Assembly (NCBI GenBank): GCA_029961685.1
Contig: JARWKL010000004.1
Span: 33,720,114 to 33,784,113, forward strand
Reading direction: 5' to 3'
Length of the DNA: 64,000 nucleotides
Source: Aristolochia californica
Lineage: Eukaryota > Streptophyta > Magnoliopsida > Piperales > Aristolochiaceae
Shown here: positions 42,355 to 54,070 of the stretch, piece by piece
How positions within the stretch are numbered: the first letter of the stretch is position 1
How the letters are laid out: every line of letters starts with the position of its first letter
Translations under genes and position numbers: made by a program
The notes under the pieces: generated by a model
What the model was told of the DNA's origin: nothing
The model's database searches: none
The model's input: only the letters and a program-made list of their open reading frames with translations

Positions 42355-42554
42355 TCTAGTTCATCGTGATAAGGTTGACAGCTCGTGAGATATTTTTGAG
42401 TCCCACTTGATCTCCAAGTCTTCTAACTCAATCCAGCTTGTGCTTTTTAATTCCTTAACTCGTGCTTGCTTGGGTGAGGACTCTTCTTGGTGTCCCACGT
42501 CCTCATGGTGGGTCCCACCAACTCGAGCACCATGGTAGGTCCCACATTGTAACA
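42355..42554 (-). repeat. R2-b 3' LTR, truncated
   Basis: About 200 bp matching the U3 end of the R2-b right LTR (CATCGTGATAAGGTTGACAGCTCGTGAG to CCCACATTGTAACA). The rest is missing. Next to it is the polypurine complement CTTCCCCTCAAACTGGGGG. Confidence 0.75.
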
Positions 42555-44330
42555 CTTCCCCTCAAACTGGGGGTTAGAAGATATCATAAATGCCCAACTT
42601 GCTGCATATGGTAGTCATAATCTTGTGAGTGACCGTCTTGGTGAGAATATCTACAACTTGATTTTATTATGATATATGCTTCAGAGATAAGAAACCAGTT
42701 TGAAACTTTTCTCGTATAAAATGGCAATCCACTTCAATATGCTTTGTTTTTTCATGGAAGACTGGATTCGATGTGATGTGTATTGCTGCTTGAATGTCAC
42801 AGTATAGATCTATTGGAGTTTCTTTGTAGAATCTCAATTAAGTGAGAAGAGATCTTATCCATATGAGTTCACTAAAAGTGTGTGCCATGGCCCTGTATTC
42901 TGCTTTTGCACTAGACCATGCTACTACATTTTGCTTCTTGCTTTTCCATGTAAGCAAATTCTTGAAGTAGATTTTATGTTATCCATGGATCCGGCCCAGT
43001 CTGTACTTGAGAATCCTTCGATGTTGAAGTGACCATGGTTTTTATAGAGAAGCCTCCTTCTTGGAGCTCCTTTCAGATATCATAGTATTCTTTCAAGTGC
43101 TTGCCAATGACTAAGTTGTGGCTTGTGCATGTATTGACTTACAACACTTACTGTATATGAAATATCCGGCCTTGTTACACACAGGTAAATAAGTCGTCCC
43201 ACTAGTCCTTGATATTTCCCAATATCTATATCTTCTCCAGTGCCTCCACATAATTTTGTATTTGCATTTATAGGAGTGTCTGTTGGTTTGTATCCCATCA
43301 TTCTTGTCTCCTCTAGAAGATCAAGGGCATACTTACTTTGGGATAGCACAATCCCATGTCTGGATTGTAATACTTCAATACCCAAAAAATATTTGAGTAG
43401 TCCAAGATCCTTTGTCATGAATTCAGCACATATTTTCTGCTTTGTTTTCTGAATGCCCTCGAAATCACTTCCAGTTAAAATAATATCATCAATGAATGAT
43501 CTCCAGAGCATCTGTGAAAGCCGGCTCATATGATGGCTTGACTAAATTTCTCAAACCATGCCCGAGGGGACTGATTTAGACCGTATAGAGACTTTTTTAG
43601 GCAGCATACTGACTCCCCCTCAACTACATACCCAAGTGGTTGTTGCATATAAATTTCTTCTTTAATATTACCATTAAGAAATGCATTTTTCACATCAAGT
43701 TGATATATCGGCCATGATGAATTGGCCACCAGAGATAATAATATACATACCGAGTTCATTTTTGCCACTAGAGAGAAGGTTTTTTCATAATCAAATCCAT
43801 AGCATTGAGTATAACCTTTGGCAACCAATCGAACCTTCAGTCGTGCAATTGACCCATCCAGATTATGTTTGACAGTATAAACCCACTTGCAACCAACAAA
43901 TTTTTTACCTGTGGGAAGAGGAACCAAAGACCATGTATGATTGTCATTATTCATTTCTTCATCCATTGCTGCCTTCCACCCTGGATATTGTAGAGCCTCC
44001 TGATAGGACTGTGGAACAAATATGGAGGAAGTATAAGAAAGAAACTGACAACATAAAGGTGAGAGGCGATGATGAGACACAAAATTTGAAATGGGATGAG
44101 AAGTAGAAGGTCTAGTGCATGATTGAGGCTCTTTTCTTATAGCAATAGAACGAGTATCATAAGGAAGGCCAAAAATAACTGGTGATGAAGAACTTACCTC
44201 TGTTGGATATGTTAACTCGACAGGTGTGGTGTCGGCCACTTGCTCTGGGGGTTGAATAATCTCGGTATCACGAGGCACAACCGGTCGAGGAGAACCTGGT
44301 ACTGAAGGCAAACCAGGAGGAGTGCTATCA
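42555..44330 (-). pseudogene. R2-b copia reverse transcriptase-RNase H
   Basis: From the right: KFVGCKWVYTVKHNLDGSIA, KMNSVCILLSLVA, LDVKNAFLNGNIKEEIYMQQ and LKKSLYGLNQSPRAWFEKFS (44311-43526). After a frameshift and small deletion comes SFIDDIILTGSDFEGIQKTK (the YVDD position reads FIDD), then DLGLLKYFLGIEVLQSRHGI and GRLIYLCVTRPDISYTV (43529-43080). RNase H (43079-42560) is degraded by several stops. It is non-functional. Confidence 0.85.
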
Positions 44331-45140
44331 GAATAAAATGAGGAGTCTTACATCCCTGGACACAAACAAACGTTGAAGAGTAGGATTATAATGAACATAA
44401 CCCTTTTGTGTGCGAGAGTGTCCCAAAAAGATACACTTGATAGATTTATGATCAAGTTTGTTGTGTCTAGGTACTGAATTATGAACAAAACATTGGCATC
44501 CGAAGACTTTCAAAGGTAATGAAAATGGATCATCATTTGGTAATAATCAAGAGTAAGGAGATTTATTACAAAGAACGTTAGATGGTAGACGATTTATAAG
44601 AAAGCAAGTCGTAAGGACTGCATGAGGCCAATAAAAGTATGGAACTTTCATGGCTTATAATAAACCTCGAGCTACCTCAAGAATATGACAATTTGTTGAG
44701 GAGTGTAGGCGCATGATGTTTGATGGATAATGCCATTTTCTTGACAAAAAGAGTCAAGGTCTTTGGAAACATATTCTTTGGCATTATCAAAAAATAGAAT
44801 TTTTATTCTTTGGAAACATATTCTTTGGCATTATCAGAAAATAGAATTTTTATTTTCTAACCAAATTCTGTGAGTACCATAGCATGGAATGACTTAAAAA
44901 TAAATGATATCAAACGCTCCTTAAATATAAACAACCAAGTTGTGCGAGTGAAATCATCAATAAATATAATAAAATATTTTGCTTGAGAATTATTGGAGAT
45001 ACTCAAGGGCCCCCCAAACATCAGTATGAATTAATGAAAATGGAGTAACACTTTTGACTTATGGACGAGGAGAGTATATACTACTTTGATGTTTACTCAA
45101 TTGACAAACCTCACAATGAAATTCTGACCTTACTTTAAGA
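44331..45140 (-). pseudogene. R2-b copia integrase
   Basis: The minus strand shows DDFTRTTWLFIFKE-like residues (about 44960), a short tandem duplication around TTCTTTGGAAACATATTCTTTGGCATTATC (44757-44838), CAYTPQQI-like residues near 44700 and a carboxy-terminal part (MKVFGCQCFVHNSVPRHNKL, 44513). Frameshifts and stops occur throughout. Confidence 0.78.
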
Positions 45141-46638
45141 GAAGAAAACACATAATGAAGAGACTATGCAAATGGATGTCCCAACCGACTGTGCCATAAC
45201 TGTGTCTCATTTTCAGTAGGAGAAACCATATTTATTTTTGGCAATCCACCAATCACCTGCTTCATTATAAGATCCTGAAAGACACATGAAGTGGGTGAGA
45301 AGATAACAAAGCAATTAAAATATTTTGTAAGCTGACTAACAGATAATAGATTCAAAGGGAAAGTAGGAACAAAAAGAATATCAATGAGTGGAAGTAATGG
45401 GGTGACAAAAGTGGAACCTTTCCCTTGGACTTTGGTTTGAGAACCGTCAACTATGGTAAAAAAATTAGGTGAAAGACTCGGAGATAGAGAATGTAATAAA
45501 AAATTTTTACCTGTAAGATGCTCGGGGGCTCCTGAATCAATTATCCAGGATGAAGATGAGGCAAATAGCATAACTGAAGTGGTAGTGGCAGCAGTAGTTG
45601 CGGATGAACTAGGAGAAGAACCCAACATTGTCTTCATTTTCTGAAATAGCTCATACTCTTCATTAGTAAAAAATTTATGTGTTACTGATTTTTTGGGTTG
45701 TTCTTCTTTTGTGTCACTTATAAAGGCTTGATTAGCCCTTGTCAATTCTGACTGTCCATTGGCTTTATAACATATTTCTTTATAATGGCCATATTGTCCA
45801 CAGTAAGTGCATGCCTTGTAATAGCAATTATCTATAGTGTGGCCAAATTGTTTACAATGAGTACATTATTTCCCATCTGTTCTGCCAGCACCAGTCCTTC
45901 CACCTCTTCCTCTGCCTCCTCTATAACCTCTACCTCAGCCTCGGCCGTGGTTAGATGATGATCCTCTATGATCGGAATACATAGCGGATGATACGTCAGT
46001 AGTGGAGGAAGAAGTGTATGAAATACGAAGTAGTGTTGCACATACATCATCAAACTTGGGTATAGCAGAAGCACTCAAAAGTTGACTCTTGGCAATCTCA
46101 AGATGGGGTTTAACATTTGCAAGACAAATAGAAGTAATTAAGGCCTCCTTTTGTTTGTCTTGGATAGAAATATCTATGGTTGAAGGTTGTGCTAACTTCC
46201 ACTCTTGAAGAAAGCCTCTAAAGTGGGCCAAGTACTCATAGATATTTTCTCCTCTTTTAGTATTCAACATTCTTTGGAGAATATCTGTGGAGAATATCAT
46301 ATGGTCTATGTAGAGTATCCGAGCATGAGTACAATTTAGCACATGTCTCCCAAAATTTTTTAGCAGTGTCAAGATGAATAACATTGTTGGAGACAAGTTC
46401 TTCCATGCTATTGATTAACTAACTAATCACCAAAGTATCATTTTTCAACTATTTCTTATAAAAAAATATCATCTTCATCAATAGGTGGTCCTTGGGTGGT
46501 GAGGTGACCAAGTAGGTCTTTTGTTATAAGGAACCTCCAAACCGATGTGGACCAACTCATACAATTTGATACCCCCTGTAAGGGTATGGTGGTGATTCTC
46601 AGTATATCACCGTTGATATTCATATTCTCTTCAGCCAT
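45141..46638 (-). pseudogene. R2-b copia gag and protease
   Basis: Gag starts at the ATG at 46638 (MAEENMNINGDILRITTIPL, QGVSNCMSW) and is interrupted near 46440. It continues with FRGFLQEWKLAQPSTIDISI and the knuckle CTYCGQYGHYKEIC (about 45810), then a frame 45745-45164 with ELFQKMKTMLGSSPS, protease SWIIDSGAPEHLTG (DSG intact) and LWHSRLGHPFA. Duplicated sequence and frameshifts at 46250-46300 break gag. Confidence 0.85.
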
Positions 46639-47136
46639 GATAGGCCCTGTTTTTTTTCAAAACAAATCTAATAATAACACCTAGTAGTACTTCTTCAATC
46701 AACTCAATGTATGGGGAATTTTAGCATTGATGCTAAATTATTATTCTGATTTTTTCCTTCTAATACCACTCATAAGAGACTCAATAAAAATCTTCTATAT
46801 CATGGAAATCTTATCCCACAAAAAAAAATTCCAACAATCTGATCATGGACTAGTCTCGGTAAACTAAATTTCCAAACCGACAAAACTGTTTTGATAGCTC
46901 CTTCTAGATAGAGGCATGTATATCTATAATATAATAAGATGAAAGCATTCACACACTCATCCTTAAATCATCTTCTAGATTCGGAAACAAGTAACATGAA
47001 AAGAAAAAAAAATTGAACACTTATCTCTCGGCTTGTGTTCTTCCTCCATAAAAGAGCCTTCTTTGAGTGGTGTTGATCATCACTTCTTTAGAGCATTCCT
47101 TTGACGAGAGATCCTAAATATAATGCTCTGATACCA
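46639..47136 (-). other. R2-b leader and primer-binding site
   Basis: About 490 bp of non-coding leader. The primer site is TGGTATCAGAGC on the minus strand at 47125-47136. Confidence 0.8.
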
Positions 47137-47263
47137 TATTGAATTTAGGATCCTTTTTCCATAATTTTGAGCAAGAGAAAGAAAACAGAACAATAAGAAA
47201 AGGGAAGAAGAGCTCTCGGGTAGAGAGAAGAAAAAATAAAAGAGAAAATAGAGATTGCGCCAA

Positions 47264-47311
<48 letters not shown>

Positions 47312-47704
47312 ACTCGAGAATGAGATGTGTAACTTGATGAATTTTGAATTACAACTCCTCTATTTATAGTAGAGGTGGAGGTAGAGTCCTTATACAATAA
47401 GTCTTTCAATTCTAATTACATTCCTACTCTAACTTTCTTCATTCACGTGAATATAAGGGAGGAGGTCAGCTCATGGCCTTACCCTTGTGGGTCCCTCATG
47501 ATTTTCCAGCTCATCTTGATAAGGTTGACAACTCGTGAGATATTTGTGGGTCCCACTTGATATTCAAGTCTTCTAACTCATTTCAGCGTGTGCTTCTTAA
47601 TTCCTTAATTCATGCTTCCCTGGGTGAGGACTCTTCTTAGTGTCCCACGTCCTCATGGTGGGTCCCACCAGCTCGAGCACCATGGTGGGTCCCATATTGT
47701 AACA
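47137..47704 (-). repeat. R2-b 5' LTR
   Basis: 568 bp, plus-strand reading TATTGAATTTAGGATCC to CCCATATTGTAACA. It contains a (GA)n run at 47269-47309 and several GTGGGTCCCAC motifs toward its U3 end. It breaks H3 RNase H at 47705. Confidence 0.88.
47269..47309. repeat. (GA)n microsatellite in R2-b LTR
   Basis: About 20 uninterrupted GA units. Related LTRs have only short GA-rich stretches here. Confidence 0.95.
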
Positions 47705-49782
47705 TGGACCAACTCAGCATAAGGCGTTAATTAGGCTCCACAACTTAACATCAATGTGTATACATATCTTATAGTACTCTTCCTATCATCAATGTCTCTA
47801 CCCATGTCAGAATCTACATAACCTTGTAATCCCAAGTCTGACTTTCTGAAACATAAGGCTGAGTCTACATTGCCTCTCAAATACCTGAGAATCCATTTCA
47901 TTACTTCCCAATGTTGTTTACCCGAATTAGTCATATCTGCTTACAACTCCCCATGTCATGAGTTGTGTCTGGTCTAGTGCACACCTTGGCATAGATGAGA
48001 CTGCTAATAGCAGAAGAATAAGACACATTGTCCATGTTGGCTTGCTCCTAATCTGTAGAATGTGATTGCTCCTAAGAAGTTTTGCATCATTCATGTTTAA
48101 TCTGCTTAACACCCTCTTCATATATTCTTCTTGTGACAGTTTCAAGACATCAATGTCCCTAGTAATCCTCATCCCAATGATTTTTTTTGTAGCACCCAAA
48201 TCCTTCATTGCAAACTTCTTGGACAACTCCCTTTTCAACTTATCTATTTCCTGTTTCCAAGCACCTGCTACAAACATGTCCTCAATATATAGTAGTAGAA
48301 TGATGTAGGTGTCACCAAGCTTCTTCACATAACATCAATGATCTGCCTGGCACCTCAAGAAACCAATACTACTCATGAAGATTTCAAACTTATTATACCA
48401 CATTATTAGAGCCTGTTTAAGACCATACAAGCTCTTTTGAAGTTTGCACAACTTGTTCTCCTTTCCTTGTGCTTTGAAACTTTGTGGTTGCATCATGTAA
48501 ATTTCTTCCTCCAAACCACAATAAAGAAAGGTTGTCCTTACATCCAATTTCTCTAAGTACAAGTCTTCATTTGCCACTAGTCCAAGCACTGTTTTAATAG
48601 TAGTCAATTTCACTATTGGAGAGAAAATCTCAGTGTAGTCAATGCCTTCTTTTTGTTGAATGCCCTTAACTACCAGTCTTTCCTTGTACTGCTTCCTGCC
48701 ATTATGTTCATCTTTTATTAGGTACACCCATTTATTTTGCAAGGCCTTCTACCCTTGTGGTAGCTCAGTCAATTGCCATGTCTGATTAGATAACAATGAA
48801 TCCATCTCATCCTTCATGGCCAACTCCCAATTGGTTGATTCATCAACTTGCACAACTTCCTCATAATTCTCTGGTTCACCTTTATGATTTATATGAATAT
48901 AATTCAGTGTAGGGGAGTATCTCTGTGGTGGCCAACTAGTTCTAGCAGATCTCTTGAGTTTAGTCACATGAATGTTCTGATTTATTTCTGGGGGTATGTT
49001 TTCCTGGTTTTCCTAAGTAATATTCATCATCTAAATAACTAGAAGATCTCTCAACTGAATTACTTCATACATCTTGGCTTCATCACTTGTGCCCTTAGAC
49101 TCAATTCTCAACCTATTTTTATGCAGGGCACCTTCATGGGAGATCACGTCCTTGCTCTTGATAACTTTACGACTTTGGTCATCCTAGAACCGATAACCAA
49201 ACTCGGTACCACCATAGCCAATAAAGAAACATATCTTAGATTTATAATCAAGTTTATTTCTAGTAGCAGAATCAATATGAATATAAGAAACACAACCAAA
49301 AACTTTCAAGAAATAAAGGTTTACCTCTTTGCTGCTCCTGGCCTCTTCTGGTATTTTACAATCCAATGGTGTTGAGAGACCTCTGTAAATCAAATAGGCA
49401 GCAGTGCTAATAACCTCAGACCAAAACATCTTTGGCAATCCCGCATGCAATTTCATGCTCCTAGCACACTCGTTCAATTTCCCCCCATTATCTAAATGCA
49501 AACACTTCACCTTCAAATTTGTCTCATTCTCAATTATTGCTCTCCATCTCTTGAATGTATCAAAGACATCATATTTCTTTTTTAGGAAATAAACCCATAC
49601 CTTTCTACTTACATCCTCAATAAATGTCACATAGTAGTTAGAACCACCAAGGGAGATAAAAGTTGAAGGCCCCAACACTTCAGTGTGAACCAACTCCAAT
49701 TTTGTTGTCTTTTGCTCCTTTCCAGCCTTAGAAAAGATAACCCTTTTTCTGCTTACCGAAAATACAACTTTTACACAAACTG
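47705..49782 (-). pseudogene. H3 copia pol (integrase, reverse transcriptase, RNase H)
   Basis: Tnt1-like pol on the minus strand. Integrase (49699-49184) runs GGSNYYVTFIEDVSRKVWVY, KCLHLDNGG, then directly LNECARSMKLHAGLP; the block between, which holds the catalytic Glu, is deleted. RT (48742-47950) has LVVKGIQQKEGIDYTEIFSP and LLLYIEDMFVAG, where YVDD is YIED. RNase H (47934 on) has GKQHWEVMKWILRYLRGN. It is disabled at several points and cut by R2-b at left and R3-c at right. The gene continues at 56127. Confidence 0.88.
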
Positions 49783-50120
49783 GTTGAATTTATGGAAAAG
49801 ATAAATACTTCATTGACTTAATGTAATCAGAGTACATGAACCCCTATTTATAATAGAGGAAAGTAGTAGAGTCCAATTACAATTAAACTACCCTTGTTCC
49901 AATTTCACCCAAACGCTAACACTTAAAGATAAGTCCTAGCATAATTAAATAACTCAACATAAATAGAAGACTAACATAACTAAAACACCTTTAAACTGTG
50001 ACTCTCCTGTGAGACCACCTTTTGTGAGACTCTTGTAAGACTTCACCATATTAATTCTAGCTTTTTGAGACTGCTTACTGTGGGAGTCATGCAAGAGGCT
50101 TTCTTATCTTCTCTTCAATA
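49783..50120 (-). repeat. R3-c 3' LTR
   Basis: 338 bp, plus-strand reading GTTGAATTTATGGAAAAG to CTTCTCTTCAATA. It is shorter than the R3-b LTRs; the TGGGCC-rich U3 stretch is replaced by GTGAGACTC repeats. Confidence 0.85.
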
Positions 50121-52171
50121 CTCCCCCTCAAGCTGGAGTTTATAACTTCAGCTTGCAATAAAAAGGATTTTTGGTCTTCAATTTTATTTGTTGCAAAAAT
50201 TTCTTCTTAGATGCAAAAACTTCATCTTTTTTGCTCCCCCTTTCTTTAATATTTTTGTCACATTAAAATTACCACAACATATGGAATAAAATTCCTCTTT
50301 CTTATACTTCTTCTACTTCTCCCCCTCAAGTTGGGAGGTAATGGCAGTGATCCCAACTTGAACCAAATAACATAGATGTAGTAATAAGGTCCTCCATCAC
50401 GGTGTCCCAAGTATAAGTACAACACCAGGTACAAACTCTCAAAGGGTAGAAATGGGTGATAAAACATAAGTTGAAACCAAACTCAAAGGATTTCGAACAA
50501 ATATAGTGATAATAATCATTAAAGTGGGTAATGCCTGTCATTTATAAGATGACGATAAAAGACCATGGACACATATAAAAAGTCTCAATGGACTTAAAAC
50601 ACCCATATAAATAAAAGGGACCAACCAAAGCAATGTTTTAAAATGGTTGGCCAATAAGGGTAAGTGAGAGTCAAATATAGGATGGTAGGAGAACGACTGC
50701 CAAAGGGTAATAGGTAAAGAGGAAGATAAGATGTTGTGGTCACCATGTGCTTTATTTTTGTAAGAAATTCAAACTCCGCATCAGACGAACCAATGCCAAC
50801 AATAGTCAACAAATAATGAACCCAAGGCAAGCAACCAAGGAGTTCTTCTTCAGAAGTAATGCCTCAATCAAAGAAACACAATAGTAGTAGTGAAAATGGG
50901 CCAATACCCAAATAACATGCATCACATGTGCAGTTTGTATAGTAGCGGATAACCAGTAAATAATAAAAGTCCTTAAGGGTAATAAGGACACATGAAATAG
51001 TCTGCAACGAGTCCATCAGTAAATAAGGAAGTTGCACCAAATAATATATTGGAACCAAGTAATAATCCAAGATAATAATCCAACTGGAGATAGAAAACTA
51101 AGTCAAACCAAGTCAAATAGTAGACTAATATAACTGAGTTGAAGAAGAAATATGTATAGAACTCAGGAACTTAACACGTAAAATCGAGGCAAAAAATAAG
51201 TGGGTTGAGTCAGGTTGACCCAAACCCGAGTTGACTCGCTGAGTTGACCCAGACCAAGTTGGCCAGAGTTAACTCGATAGACTGGTGCGGAAACAGTAAG
51301 CTCGGGTCAGCAAAACCATTGTTGGATTAATTTGAGTGGGTCCGGTATGAGACTCAGGCAGTACCAGCGCTGGTTAAATTTTTCTTAACTTAGGAAAAAT
51401 TAAATTGGCAGTCGTCTTCTTCTCCAACGCCAAACAGAGTGGGAGAGCAGCTTCCAGAAATGGCAACCACGGTAGGAAACTTTCTGAGAGAACCTCGATA
51501 GAACGGAATGGCAGAGGATTTTTTGGAAACCAGCAGAGGAGATATCATCTAGATGAACAACAGTAATATCCTGAAGAAGCAGTAGTGAAATAACATAAAA
51601 AACCAAAGAGCGACTTCAGGTCAGAAACATAAACCTCTCCTCCTAGCAAGTAGAAGCAGAAACATAGCTGAGTCGTCTTCCTCTGAAGCTGGTAATGAAC
51701 TTGGTATGGAAAGGCCCGCGAATAACTTCCAGAAATCAGCAGTTAAGTAGCAATAGTAATGGCGAATGATTTTTCCAAAAATAAGAAACAGTTGTGGAAT
51801 CTAATGCCAGCAAATCGATGACCCGGTGAAGGAGGAGTTTTCAAATTATTTGGAATAATATTTCTGAAGATAGCAGAAAAATACCGAATAGGCAGTAGTG
51901 GTAGTGATACAAATTTGCAGAGAATTGGGACTTTTAGTAATGATCCGATAAAGTGTAAGATGATGGCAATAAACTAGAGTTGGCAATCAGAAGTGTTTCT
52001 GAAAAACCAGTAGTAAGATCAAGATCAAGTTTCTGAAACAAAGTTTCTTCCTCAATGGCTTTTCCGAATAGAACGATTAACCTCTGTTCTCCATGGAGAA
52101 AATAATCCAGCAAGATAATCAGCAACTTCCATCAGCAATGAACCAAAAACTACCGAAAATAGAATAGCAAA
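50121..52171 (-). other. R3-c interior
   Basis: No gag or pol and no gene I recognise on either strand. The section 51190-51410 (GTTGACCC and GAGTTGACTC repeats, then CTTAACTTAGGAAAAATTAA) matches R4-1 (54350-54545) and R4-2 (33640-33840), linking R3 and R4. AT-rich sequence fills the rest. Confidence 0.7.
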
Positions 52172-52545
52172 GTGTTATGGTCCTGGGTTACGTACCTATG
52201 TCTTCTGCTCCTAATAGGCCAGTCTTTTGGGTAGTATTGGCTAGGTGCTTAACATTTGGTATCAGAACGGGCTCCCACGCCGCGAATTCGAATCTCGGAG
52301 GGGGCAACCTAATCGGAGGGGGTGACCTAGAGGCCAGATTAAAATTACTGGTAGGCCGTAGGAACTTAACCCGGGTCCAGCCAGTGTCGCTAAAGTGGGC
52401 GGTCGCTAGAGTCATCGCTAGAGTGGGCCGCCGTGGTCGTCGGCTCGCGAGGGTGGGGTGTGATGTGATGGTCCTGGGTTAAGTACCTATGTCTTCCACT
52501 TCTAACAGACCGGTCTTTTGGGTATTATTGGCTAGGTGCATAACA
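52172..52545 (+). mobile_element. TRIM element T2c
   Basis: Terminal repeats at 52172-52254 and 52464-52545 (TGTTATGGTCCTGGGTTACG to GCTTAACA or GCATAACA). The primer-site-like TGGTATCAGAAC is at 52257-52268, and GAGGGTGGGGTGTGA precedes the second repeat. The duplication is CAAAG/CAAGG (4 of 5). The interior is about 80 bp longer than in T2a. Nested in R3-c. Confidence 0.9.
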
Positions 52546-52791
52546 CAAGGCAACAGTAAACAAAATTGAGAAGAAGATGATTCTCAAAATAAAACTCCAT
52601 CAATATATAATATGCAATATTAAAAGCTCAATATAGAAGTGAGAACGTAAAGCAAAGAATGGGTATAGGGACTGAAAAAACAAAAAAAGAGGTAGATACG
52701 AACTTAAACTGCTAGAGATCATAGAGAAAAAAAGGATTTGGTTAACTCTGTGGGTTGACCAATTCAACTCACAGAACCTGCTCTAATACCA
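52546..52791 (-). other. R3-c leader and primer-binding site
   Basis: Non-coding leader, collinear with R3-b (41395-41557), including AACTCACAGAACCTGCTCTRATACCA. The primer site on the minus strand is TGGTATTAGAGC. Confidence 0.75.
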
Positions 52792-52946
52792 TGTTGAATT
52801 TATGGAAACAAGAAATACTTCATTGACTTGAAGTAATTAGATTACACAAATCCCTATTTATAATAGAAGAAAGTAGTTAAGTCCAATTACAATTAAACTA
52901 CCCTTGTCCCAAGTACACCCAAACTCTAACACTTAAAGATAAGTCT
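52792..52946 (-). repeat. R3-c 5' LTR, first part
   Basis: Plus-strand reading TGTTGAATTTATGGAAAC to GATAAGTCT. R4-1 splits it here, and it resumes at 55951. Confidence 0.82.
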
Positions 52947-53377
52947 TGTTGATTTTCAGGACTCCATGAATTTAGCTCATGGAGAAAAAGGGAAAGAAAC
53001 CCATTAGGAGAAAACTGGGGGAAGAAGGGTTATGGAATTGATTATTCCTTACCCTCCCCTTGAAGCTCCATTTATAGATTTATGAAACTATAATATTACA
53101 ATAATACCCCTAAACTTAGGGTTTAGGGTTTTAACCCTTGAACTTTAACATAATTACATCAATACCATCTCTATGAGATAACTCTTTATTTACCATCCTG
53201 CCATCAATGTATATGGGCCTATGGGACTTCTCCTTGATCTGTGGGCCTTGAGTCCATCTTCTATATCTCTTGGATCCACCGGTCTTCCTTGATCTTATGG
53301 GCTTGGGCCCATTTTCTAATACACTTGGATATGTGCGTCTTCCTTGGTCGTGTGGGCTTGGGCCCTGTCTTCCAACA
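52947..53377 (-). repeat. R4-1 3' LTR
   Basis: 431 bp. Its U3 end (53210-53377) has many TGGGCC/GGCCCA-type motifs, such as ATGGGCTTGGGCCCATTT. These resemble plant site II elements. Confidence 0.92.
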
Positions 53378-53670
53378 CTCCCCCTCAAGCTGGGGGTGAG
53401 AGAACAATATCAACTCCCAACTTGCTGCAAATAATGTATAAAATATTTTTTTGTATAATGTGCCTTCATCTTCCAACACTCCCCTCACGCTGGTGCTCTC
53501 GTTCATTAGGCCCAACTGGTATAATATCAGTGAGTGTAAATCACTCCTAGCCGCTAAGACATTGTCCTAAAGTGTCCACCTCCACCACCGTGTACCTCCA
53601 CAAGACAACGACTCTCAAGTGGTAGAGTAATATATGATATTAATGGGGGAAGTAACATAAATATAAAAAT
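53378..53670 (-). other. R4-1 3' interior with doubled polypurine signature
   Basis: The polypurine complement adjoins the LTR, and a second copy of LTR start plus polypurine (CATCTTCCAACACTCCCCTCACGCTGG) lies at 53469-53495. Similar doubling is seen in R3-a and R3-b. No gene. Confidence 0.7.
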
Positions 53671-53671
53671 A

Positions 53672-54070
53672 AGTTCCTCCATCATGGACTTCCAACCACA
53701 AAATGTGATATTTTTTACGGGGATGAAGTTCCTCCGTCATGGACTTCCAACCACAAAAATTTTGATATTGTTTACGGGGATGAAGTTCCACCATCATGGA
53801 CTCCCAACCACAAAAATTTGATATTTTTGACAGGGATGAAGTTCCTCCATCATGGACTCCCAACCACAAATAAATTTGATATTTTTGATGGGGATGAAGT
53901 TCCTCCGTCATGGAATCCCAACCAAAAATAAATTTGATATTTTTTAAGAGGATGAAGTTCCACCGTCATGGACTCCCAACCACAAATAAATTTGATATTT
54001 TTTTATGGGGATGAAGTTCCTCCATCATGGACTCCCAACCAAAAAAAATTTTGATATTTTTTACGGGGTT
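53672..54070. repeat. Minisatellite, seven copies of about 57 bp
   Basis: Seven tandem units of 55-59 bp share GTTCCTCCRTCATGGACT, CCCAACCACAAA and TTGATATTTTTTACGGGGATGAA-like ends. Diverged copies of the same unit occur in R3-a (16870-17040). It sits 300-700 bp inside the 3' LTR. The short minus-strand frame across it is a repeat artefact. Confidence 0.92.

Noticed and set aside
47080..47409. Serine/leucine-rich protein
   Set aside because: Product of the (GA)n microsatellite in the R2-b LTR.
53615..53911. Repeat protein on the minus strand
   Set aside because: It is the 58-bp minisatellite read through; the same repeat in R3-a is not open.
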